Translations under genes and position numbers: made by a program | NCBI GenBank assembly: GCA_964383325.1 | Contig: CAYLGY010000070.1 | Span: 1-13,958, forward strand | DNA: 13,958 bases | From: CAYLGY01 sp964383325 | Lineage (GTDB): Bacteria > Pseudomonadota > Alphaproteobacteria > Rhizobiales > Rhizobiaceae | Direction: 5' to 3' | Notes under the pieces: model-generated | Database searches by the model: none | The model's input: the letters and a program-made list of their open reading frames with translations, nothing else | Told to the model about the DNA's origin: nothing | Shown: positions 1-5,938 of the stretch, one piece after another | Numbering within the stretch: position 1 is the first letter of the stretch | How the letters are laid out: each line of letters starts with the position of its first letter

Positions 1-1
1 C

Positions 2-223
2 CAGATCATGGTCGCCAACATCATGGACAATTGCCAGAGCTTTGAAGTATTGCCCGACGGGACTTCACGGCGCATCCAGCCGGAGGAAGGCGAGGAGCGC
101 TTCAATGCCCAGGAGTATTTCATGACCAATCCCAGCCTGTCGGGCCGCGGCGAGGCGCTGAAGATCCATCCGCCGAAACGGATCTCGCAACGCAAGCGAG
201 CCAAGAAGCCGTCCGCGGGCTGA
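2..223 (+). CDS. ppk: Polyphosphate kinase, C-terminal end (5' part outside the window)
   Basis: This is the last 73 codons of a reading frame already open at the window edge. Polyphosphate kinase 1 reversibly transfers the terminal phosphate of ATP to growing polyphosphate. The visible tail carries the family's usual C-terminal features: an IMVANIMDNCQS-like helix, the phrase LPDGTSRRI, a GEERFNAQEYFMTNPSLSGRG segment (residues 29-48 of the ATG-delimited part), then a basic Lys/Arg-rich end. The catalytic histidine and ATP-binding regions would lie upstream and cannot be checked. The stop TGA shares its last base with the ATG of ppx (TGATG), so the two are almost certainly co-translated. Family identity rests on this tail and on the ppx neighbour; both point the same way. 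Confidence 0.9.
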   Translation, partial: QIMVANIMDNCQSFEVLPDGTSRRIQPEEGEERFNAQEYFMTNPSLSGRGEALKIHPPKRISQRKRAKKPSAG

Positions 224-1743
224 TGCACAGCTGCTCGCAGGGCAGGCTGCCCGGCCGGGAACCGGTTGCGATCATCGATATCGGCTCGAACTCGATTCGC
301 CTCGTCATCTATGAAGGCATTGCGCGCTCGCCGACCGTCCTCTTCAACGAGAAGATGCTGGCGGGGCTCGGCCGCGGCATGCATTCCACGGGCCATCTGG
401 ATCCCGAGGCCGTCGACATGGCAATCGCCGAATTGCAGCGATTCCGGACCTTGTGCCGGCAGGCAGGCGCGCGGGAATTGCATGTGATCGCGACCGCCGC
501 GGCACGCGATGCCGAAAATGGCCCCGAGTTCATCCGGCGGGCGGAGGGAATCCTCGAGACGCCAATCTCCGTTCTGACCGGACAGCAGGAAGCGCATCAT
601 GCTGCGCTCGGCATCATCTCGAGTTTCCTGCCGGCAGACGGCATTGCCGGCGATCTCGGCGGCGGCAGCCTGGAACTGGTGGATATTTGCGGCGACAGGA
701 TTGGCGAGAGCGCCTCCCTACCCCTCGGCGGACTGCGCCTGCAGGACCGCTCGGGCAACGATCCGGAGACGGCCGCGCGCATCGCCGATGCCGAAGTGGC
801 AAGCTGGATCCATCTCGCCGCCGGTCGCAATCGGGCCTTCTACGCGATTGGCGGGACATGGCGCAATCTTGCCCGGCTACACATGATCCAGACACGCTAC
901 CCGCTGAATGTCATGCATCATTATGTCATGGAACCGAAACGGGTGCGCCCGTTTCTCCGGGCGGTGGTGCAAGGCAAGATCGATGCCGATGGCATTGCCG
1001 GGATCTCGAAGAAGCGCCGGGCGCTCCTGCCCTATGGCGCCGGCGTATTGCTTGCGGTGATGAAGCACATGCGACCGGCGCAGATTGTCATTTCCGCTTT
1101 CGGCGTGCGCGAGGGCTTCCTGCATGACCTGCTGCCGCTGGACCAGAAGACGCAGGATCCGCTACTTGCGGCGGCCGGCGAACTGGCGCTGCTGCGCTCG
1201 CGTTCCGTCCGGCACGCCCATGAACTGGCCGCCTGCGCCGGCAAGGCTTTCGCGGCCTTCGGGATCGACGAGACCCCGGACGAGATGCGCTATCGGCAGG
1301 CTGCCTGCCTGTTGGCGGACATTGGCTGGCGGGCGCATCCGGATTATCGCGGCACGCAATCGCTCAACATCATTTCCCACGCTTCCTTCGTCGGCGTGGA
1401 CCATCCCGGCCGATGCTATCTCGCGCTCGCGGCGGCCTTTCGCCATGAAGGCTTGAACGCGAGCGTCGCGAAGGAACTACAGGAGCTGACGCCGCCGCGC
1501 CTCCTGCATCGCGCCCGCATTCTGGCCGGGCTGATGCGGGTATTCTACCTGCTGTCCGCCTCCATGCCGGGCATTCTGCCGCGCCTGCAATGGGTTCCGA
1601 CAGAAGACGATGCGCTGCAACTGCTCCTTCCGCGCGACATGGGCGGCCTGCATGGCGAGCGGCCGCGCGGCCGGCTGGACCAGCTCGCAAGGCTGGTCGG
1701 ACGCAAGCTCGACCTGGTGGTCGAGCCTGAGCCCGTGCATTGA
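223..1743 (+). CDS. ppx: Exopolyphosphatase, Ppx/GppA phosphatase family
   Basis: The protein (506 aa) belongs to the ASKHA-fold Ppx/GppA family, which removes terminal phosphates from polyphosphate (some members also hydrolyse pppGpp). Residues 19-27 (DIGSNSIRL) form the first phosphate loop. Residues 119-124 (TGQQEA) include a glutamate, about residue 123, matching the catalytic Glu of the family. Residues 143-152 (GDLGGGSLEL) are the second phosphate loop, and AIGGTWRNLA follows near residue 208. The C-terminal half is helical and resembles the HD-like extension of long Ppx proteins, so the length fits exopolyphosphatase better than a short Ppx1-type enzyme. The ATG at 223 overlaps the ppk stop, which decides the start. 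The stop lies only three bases from the stop of the convergent OmpA-family gene, with no room for a separate terminator. The ppk-ppx pairing supports polyphosphate rather than pppGpp as main substrate; this is inference. Confidence 0.93.
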   Translation: MHSCSQGRLPGREPVAIIDIGSNSIRLVIYEGIARSPTVLFNEKMLAGLGRGMHSTGHLDPEAVDMAIAELQRFRTLCRQAGARELHVIATAAARDAENGPEFIRRAEGILETPISVLTGQQEAHHAALGIISSFLPADGIAGDLGGGSLELVDICGDRIGESASLPLGGLRLQDRSGNDPETAARIADAEVASWIHLAAGRNRAFYAIGGTWRNLARLHMIQTRYPLNVMHHYVMEPKRVRPFLRAVVQGKIDADGIAGISKKRRALLPYGAGVLLAVMKHMRPAQIVISAFGVREGFLHDLLPLDQKTQDPLLAAAGELALLRSRSVRHAHELAACAGKAFAAFGIDETPDEMRYRQAACLLADIGWRAHPDYRGTQSLNIISHASFVGVDHPGRCYLALAAAFRHEGLNASVAKELQELTPPRLLHRARILAGLMRVFYLLSASMPGILPRLQWVPTEDDALQLLLPRDMGGLHGERPRGRLDQLARLVGRKLDLVVEPEPVH

Positions 1744-1746
1744 GCC

Positions 1747-3528
1747 TTATTGATTGCTGGCCACCGGCGCGACCAGGGGCGTGATCCGCCGAATGGCCAC
1801 GCGTCGATTCTCGCGGCTGCGATCCTGCGTATCCACTTTCAGGAAGCGCTCGCCATATCCCTGCGCCACGAGGTTTTCAGGCGGAATGTCATAATATTCC
1901 GTCAGGGCATCGATCACCGCGAAGGCGCGCTCATCCGAGAGGGCAAGATTGTAGACGTCGGAGCCGACCGCATCGGTATGTCCTTCCACAAGCAGGATTT
2001 CGCCCGGATTGTCCTCCAGCAGTCGCTGGATCGCCCATGCGACGTCATCGAGCTTCTCGATCTCGGCCTGGCTGATCACCGCCGAGTTGAAATCGAAATT
2101 GATCGTATCCAGATCGATCCTGCGCGCCTTGTCGCGGATCCTGGGCGATTCGATCACCTCGGAAATCGCATAGGTGCGCTCGACCCGTTCGACCGGCGGC
2201 TGGCGCAGGAACTCGTAGTAATCGTCGCGGCTGCGCGCCCGTTCGGCCTCGAAAATATACTCCTCCACGGGAATGGTCAGCCGCATGGGCGGCAGATCCC
2301 AGCCTGCCGGGCGACGATCGCGCATGCGCTCATAATGATCACGGCCGACATGGAGCAGCACCACTTCCCGGCCATCGGGATAGATCTTGCTGCGATGCAG
2401 GATGTCTCCCCGGCGATCGCGGATCGTCACGACCCGCGTTCCGTCGCGGCGCTCGACGACTTCCCGCACGCGGCCGTTGCGCAATTCCTCATAATAGACG
2501 TCGCGGGCGCCCCGCCGCACGCGCTCATCCCGATCGCGCCGCTCCACACGCATTTCGCCGCCGAGCATGTAGATCAGCCGGTCGCCGATCTCGCGCACGA
2601 CTTCGCCAGGATCGTCATCGCGATCCTCACCGCGTCGCCAGCGAGGTTCCTCGATCCGCCGGCCTTCCTCGCGGCGCAGCGCCTCGATTTCCTCACGATC
2701 TACCTCCGGCTGGGCTTCGGCATCGCTCGCGGGCGCCGGCTCGGCCGGTTGATCTGATGAAGGTTCACGGTCGCGGCGATCCCCGCGCGCTTCGTCATCG
2801 CGGCGGTCGCGACGCTCGCCGCGCCTCCCTTCCTCTTCCGTCGCAGCCGGTTCCTTGTTGCTGTCGAGGATCGGCGCAAGCCGCTCTTCCCCTGCCGCGT
2901 CATCGGAGCCGGGCTCGGCGGCACCCGCATCTTCGCCCTCCATCGACTCGTCGGGAGGCGGTGCTTCTCCCGCGGGTGGTGCCTGCTCGTCGGGCGCGGC
3001 TGAAGGCTCATCCATGGGAGATGCGTCGGTCTCTTCCGCAGGCGCGTCCTCCGGCTGGGCCTCTTCCGTCACAGGAGCTTCATCGGGGAGCTCTTCCGTC
3101 GGCTGCGCATCGGGTTGCGGAGGCGCCGGCGCTGTTTCGGGTTCCATTTCCGGCTGCGGCTCGGCTTCCGCCTCCGGTTCCGGTTCCGGTGTCACCTCGC
3201 TCTCTGACTGTACCTCGCTCTCGGCCTCGGCCTCGGGTTCAGCCGCCGGCTCGGGTTCCTGTTCAGCCTTTGGCCCGGATTCCGGCGCCGCAGGCTCAGG
3301 CTCCGCAGAAGGCTCCTGCGTCTGCGTCTCGGGATCGGAAGACTCGTCTGCGGGAGCGGCTTCTTCCTCGAGCGCCTTCCGCGCCCGTTCAATCTTCTCT
3401 TCCAGCTCCTCTTCGAGTTGCTCTGTCGTTTGCGCCAGTTGCACGAAACCGGAGCCGGCCGCGAAGGCCGTCGAACCGATCAACGCCAGCGCCGCAGTCG
3501 CGGCCAGCAAGTGGGAGGGTATTTTCAT
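1747..3528 (-). CDS. OmpA-family protein with Glu/Pro-rich and Arg/Asp-rich linker
   Basis: The 593-aa product starts at the ATG at 3528, chosen because a signal peptide follows directly (basic MK, hydrophobic core, AFA cleavage site near residue 23) and GAGGA lies about 11 bases upstream. The frame is open 120 codons further upstream, but those codons encode no export signal and run over hdaA. Order of regions: signal peptide 1-23; a short Glu-rich probable helix 34-57; Glu/Pro/Ala-rich low-complexity segment about 57-230; Arg/Asp/Glu mixed-charge segment about 231-345; a domain of unassigned fold with DGR/DGT-type beta turns about 345-420; and a C-terminal OmpA-like domain about 471-585. 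In the last, Asp519 (HTDAVGSD) and Arg534 (LSDERA) are 15 residues apart, as in known diaminopimelate-binding OmpA domains. It probably tethers the envelope to peptidoglycan. No N-terminal beta-barrel is evident, so it is not a classical OmpA porin. The substrate or partner of the middle region is unknown. Confidence 0.88.
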   Translation of the reverse strand: MKIPSHLLAATAALALIGSTAFAAGSGFVQLAQTTEQLEEELEEKIERARKALEEEAAPADESSDPETQTQEPSAEPEPAAPESGPKAEQEPEPAAEPEAEAESEVQSESEVTPEPEPEAEAEPQPEMEPETAPAPPQPDAQPTEELPDEAPVTEEAQPEDAPAEETDASPMDEPSAAPDEQAPPAGEAPPPDESMEGEDAGAAEPGSDDAAGEERLAPILDSNKEPAATEEEGRRGERRDRRDDEARGDRRDREPSSDQPAEPAPASDAEAQPEVDREEIEALRREEGRRIEEPRWRRGEDRDDDPGEVVREIGDRLIYMLGGEMRVERRDRDERVRRGARDVYYEELRNGRVREVVERRDGTRVVTIRDRRGDILHRSKIYPDGREVVLLHVGRDHYERMRDRRPAGWDLPPMRLTIPVEEYIFEAERARSRDDYYEFLRQPPVERVERTYAISEVIESPRIRDKARRIDLDTINFDFNSAVISQAEIEKLDDVAWAIQRLLEDNPGEILLVEGHTDAVGSDVYNLALSDERAFAVIDALTEYYDIPPENLVAQGYGERFLKVDTQDRSRENRRVAIRRITPLVAPVASNQ

Positions 3529-3706
3529 CGTGGGAAGATCCTCTGCGTCTGGAGCCTCATGGCTTTTCCCAGAACGCGCAAGGCCGGGTTTCGTTCCGGG
3601 CGGCCATTCCCGCCACGCTCGCCGGAAGGGTGAACGATTGACCCCGGGCCGACATTTCGGCAGAAACATGCGACCTCGCGGCTGCGCGCTGGAACTGGAA
3701 ACAGGA
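3529..3706. promoter_or_regulatory. Divergent intergenic region between the OmpA-family gene and hdaA
   Basis: This 178-bp stretch must hold the promoters of both genes. On the minus strand GAGGA at about 3540-3544 serves as the ribosome-binding site of the OmpA-family gene. On the plus strand a TTGACC at 3638-3643 is a possible -35 box for hdaA, but no convincing -10 box follows at 16-18 bases. No strong palindrome or operator was noticed. Confidence 0.4.
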
Positions 3707-4408
3707 ATGAACCAACCGCCTGACGATCTCCCCCGACAATTACCCCTCGGCTTTGCCATCGCGCCGGGATTTACCGCGGACGATCTCGTCGCCACCTCTT
3801 CGAACCGGGCTGCGATTCGAATGGTCGAGGCATGGCCGGCATGGCCGGCGCCGGTTGTCGTGCTGAGCGGGCCTGAAGGTTCCGGCAAGTCGCACCTGGC
3901 AACGTTCTGGAAGCAGCGCAGCGAGGCGACGCTCCTGAAAGCGGAGAAGATCCCGCCGCCCGGGATGCAAGCGCGACCGGTCTTCCTGATCGAGGATGCC
4001 GACCAGGGAACGCTCGACGAAACCGGGCTGTTTCATCTCATCAATTTCGTGCGCAGCGCCGGCGGCAGCCTGCTCATGACCTCGCGCCGCCCCCCTGCGA
4101 CATGGAATGTGCAGCTTCCAGATCTCGCCTCTCGCCTGCGCGCCGCGGCACTGGTGGAGATCGACCCGCCAGATGACCGACTGCTCACGGCGGTGATCTT
4201 CAAGCTCTTCGCCGATCGCCAGGTCGAAATCGGTGCGCAAGTGGTGGCCTATCTCGTGCAGCGCATGCATCGATCCCTTGCCGACGCAATCCGCCTGGTC
4301 GAGCATATCGACGCCCTGTCACTGGAGCGGCGCTGCCGGATTACGCGCGCGCTCGCCGCCGAGGCACTCGCCACCTTTGAGGACGAGGGAGAGGGTCGCT
4401 CCTCCTGA
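3707..4408 (+). CDS. hdaA: HdaA-type regulatory inactivator of DnaA (AAA+ family)
   Basis: The predicted protein (233 aa) matches the size of alphaproteobacterial HdaA, a DnaA paralogue that, with the beta sliding clamp, stimulates ATP hydrolysis by DnaA and prevents over-initiation of replication. Residues 11-16 (QLPLGF) fit the clamp-binding motif expected near the N terminus. Residues 55-63 (GPEGSGKSH) are the Walker A loop, VFLIEDAD at 92-99 is Walker B, MTSRRPP at 124-130 lies at the sensor 1 position, and LPDLASRLRAA at 138-148 carries the arginine region typical of DnaA/Hda. The ATG at 3707 was chosen because it places the clamp motif at the N terminus; the open frame upstream is antisense to the OmpA-family gene. 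The ribosome-binding site is weak (GGAA about 6-10 bases upstream). A 9-bp tandem repeat near 3831-3848 gives the odd AWPAWP sequence at 42-47. Confidence 0.9.
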   Translation: MNQPPDDLPRQLPLGFAIAPGFTADDLVATSSNRAAIRMVEAWPAWPAPVVVLSGPEGSGKSHLATFWKQRSEATLLKAEKIPPPGMQARPVFLIEDADQGTLDETGLFHLINFVRSAGGSLLMTSRRPPATWNVQLPDLASRLRAAALVEIDPPDDRLLTAVIFKLFADRQVEIGAQVVAYLVQRMHRSLADAIRLVEHIDALSLERRCRITRALAAEALATFEDEGEGRSS

Positions 4409-4566
4409 AGGGCCCGACGGGTCTGAGCGGCAATCGCTGAGGCCGATCCCCCTACTGCGTGTCCGCAGAGCGAGGGAATCCGCGGCATGACGAAGTTTTT
4501 TCCCTGATTCATCCCCCTTCGGCGACGCCGTGCGACAATGGCGTCACTGTTCGAAAGGGGATTTCG
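4409..4566 (+). promoter_or_regulatory. hdaA to holin-like gene spacer with RBS-masking stem
   Basis: The spacer holds a small perfect stem at 4455-4468 (CTGCG, 4-base loop, CGCAG) and a T run at 4496-4501. The two are 27 bases apart, so they do not form a standard terminator. A larger nested inverted repeat follows. Its outer arms are 4513-4521 and 4552-4560 (8 of 9 pairs), and its inner arms are 4524-4529 (GACGCC) and 4540-4545 (GGCGTC, perfect). The right outer arm contains AAAGGGG, which ends six bases before the ATG at 4567 and is the evident ribosome-binding site. Folding would hide that site. No clear sigma-70-type promoter was seen. Confidence 0.5.
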
Positions 4567-4908
4567 ATGACGTTTCAGCAAGTCACCCAAACGCTCGGCC
4601 TCGATCCGGCCGTGCTCTATGCAGGCGCAGGCGGCGGCCTGCTCCGGGCGATGTCGCGGCGGCAGCTGCGGCTACGAGAAATTCTTCTGTCTCCCGGATG
4701 CGGCGCGCTCGCGGCAGCCTATCTCACTCCACCGGCGATCCAGTATGCGGAGCATTTCGGCCTGCCTGTCCCTGCCGACACGTCCCGCGTCCTGCTTGCC
4801 TTCGCCTTCCTAATCGGCACAAGCGCGATGTGGCTGTGCGACTTCCTTTTTAATCTTGTTTCCAGCCATTTACGAACGAAATTTCAAGCCAGGGATGGAC
4901 AGGGATGA
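4567..4908 (+). CDS. Small holin-like membrane protein
   Basis: This encodes a 113-aa protein starting at an ATG preceded by AAAGGGG with six-base spacing. It has a glycine-rich hydrophobic stretch at about 17-26, then a strongly basic segment (RRQLRLRE, 31-38), and hydrophobic segments at about 40-55 and 75-98, with a polar, basic tail. Small size, two or three membrane spans, a basic patch after the first and coupling to tail genes are typical of phage holins, which form timed membrane pores. I recognise the architecture, not a specific holin family, and no endolysin gene is present nearby. Its stop overlaps the next start (ATGA), so it is first in a coupled four-gene unit. Alternative: a membrane anchor or an accessory protein of a phage-derived particle. 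Confidence 0.6.
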   Translation: MTFQQVTQTLGLDPAVLYAGAGGGLLRAMSRRQLRLREILLSPGCGALAAAYLTPPAIQYAEHFGLPVPADTSRVLLAFAFLIGTSAMWLCDFLFNLVSSHLRTKFQARDGQG

Positions 4909-5213
4909 AGGATACGATCATCGCCACTCATGGCTCCTGCATTCGCCTCGAATGCGTATTCCGGGATGAGACCGGCGCGCCGGAGGATGTTTCGACGGAC
5001 CGTTTCGAGATCCGCGACGCGTTGCCGGCATCGCTTGCGCAGGATCTCGTGATCGTTCCGGTCGATCCCGGCGCCGGGCGCCTCGAACTGCATCTTGAGG
5101 CCGAGCCGGCCCGTAAGCTCAATTACGGCCGCATCAACCATTTCCGCATCGCTCGCCTGATGGATGGCGGCTGCGCGGATGTCAGCACACTTCTGTGGAT
5201 CGAAATCGCATGA
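4905..5213 (+). CDS. Small phage tail/baseplate-type beta-domain protein
   Basis: The product is 102 aa with no signal peptide or membrane span. Its pattern is G-S-C-I-R-L-E-C-V-F followed by DETGAPEDV, a FEIRD strand, a D-P-G-A-G-R-L-E-L strand near residue 63, and a closing LLWIEIA strand. This matches the small immunoglobulin-like or BppU-N-like domains found in phage baseplate and fibre modules, where a typical line reads D-x-x-G-x-P-x-D-L followed by D-P-x-x-G-x-x-x-L. The resemblance is by pattern only. The start ATG overlaps the stop of the holin-like gene, and its own TGA overlaps the next ATG, so it should be made in step with both. A likely role is an adaptor or fibre-attachment subunit; this is inference from neighbours. 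No catalytic residues are evident. Confidence 0.6.
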   Translation: MKDTIIATHGSCIRLECVFRDETGAPEDVSTDRFEIRDALPASLAQDLVIVPVDPGAGRLELHLEAEPARKLNYGRINHFRIARLMDGGCADVSTLLWIEIA

Positions 5214-5938
5214 GCACCGCAATTCTCAACCCCGATACGCGCACCATCACCCTTGCCAGCGTGGGCGTGCCGGGCCGGCCCGGCATCGTCTGGCATGACG
5301 AAGGCTGGCAGTCCGGCGCGTACTATGTTCTCGACGCGGGTCTCTATCATCACGGCTCGACCTGGCGCGCGACAGCTGCCCATTCCGCCACCCCGGCGAC
5401 GGAGCCCGGCATGGGCGAAGACTGGCCGGCCGTATGGACCCAGATCGCGCAAGGCACCGACCCGCGGCTGACCGAGGCCGTGATCGAGGCCGCCACAGGC
5501 GCAGCCAGTGCCCTTGCAGGCGCAGAAGCTGCGCGCGCCGCTGCCCAGATCGCGTGCAATGAGGCCGGCGCGAGCGCCAGCGCCGCCGCGGCCAGTGCCC
5601 AGCAGGCAGCCCAGGGCGCGCCGATCGGGCTGCTGATCTCGAGCCTCGCTCCCCTGCCCGATGGCGGCTGGCATATTTGCCGCGACTATCCGGCCAGCGC
5701 AAATCTCGACCGGCTGCGCATGGAAGTGCTCGCCGGCAAGGGCGATGCGGGGACATGGTATCTGGAATCGGGCGGCGCCATCCTTGCCGGCCCCCTGTCG
5801 TTCCAGAGCGATGCGCCCCTCATCCTGTCCGGGCTTGGCCTTGAACTGGCGCCGGGCAGCGAAGTCATCGCCTGGCATGTCGGTGGAACTCTTGCTCCGC
5901 CTTTTGCCGTGCTGATCCAGATCGATGGGAGACTGTGA
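5210..5938 (+). CDS. Tail-fibre-like protein with alanine-rich stalk
   Basis: The 242-aa product has three parts. The N terminus (1-85) holds a GVPGRPG turn, then W-x-x-G-x-Y-x-x-x-D-A-G-L-Y-H-H-G-S-T-W-R-A and a tryptophan-rich end (DWPAVW), a layout common at the start of phage tail fibres and similar to small carbohydrate-binding folds. Residues 86-137 are an Ala-rich helical stretch with almost no prolines or glycine pairs, suited to a trimeric coiled-coil stalk. Residues 138-242 look beta-rich (a tip or knob). The ATG at 5210 overlaps the upstream stop (ATGA). A GTG at 5195 in the same frame is possible but would overlap the previous gene further. The product is probably a fibre subunit working with the next protein. 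The host target is unknown. Confidence 0.65.
   Translation: MSTAILNPDTRTITLASVGVPGRPGIVWHDEGWQSGAYYVLDAGLYHHGSTWRATAAHSATPATEPGMGEDWPAVWTQIAQGTDPRLTEAVIEAATGAASALAGAEAARAAAQIACNEAGASASAAAASAQQAAQGAPIGLLISSLAPLPDGGWHICRDYPASANLDRLRMEVLAGKGDAGTWYLESGGAILAGPLSFQSDAPLILSGLGLELAPGSEVIAWHVGGTLAPPFAVLIQIDGRL

Noticed and set aside
1750..3641. Long plus-strand open frames opposite the OmpA-family gene (1750-2757, 2757-3641, and the Ser/Gly/Ala-rich extension 2855-3706 in frame with hdaA)
   Set aside because: They arise because Glu, Pro, Arg and Asp codons on the minus strand read as stop-free Ser, Ala or Arg codons on the other. They are low-complexity, lack ribosome-binding sites and show no domain, while the minus-strand frame has a signal peptide and an OmpA domain.
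4455..4501. hdaA terminator made of the CTGCG/CGCAG stem and the T run
   Set aside because: Stem and T run are 27 bases apart and the stem is only five pairs, so the geometry does not fit an intrinsic terminator.
4409..4566. CtrA-type control of the phage-like cassette, as in some GTA-related loci
   Set aside because: No TTAA-N7-TTAA pattern is present in the spacer.
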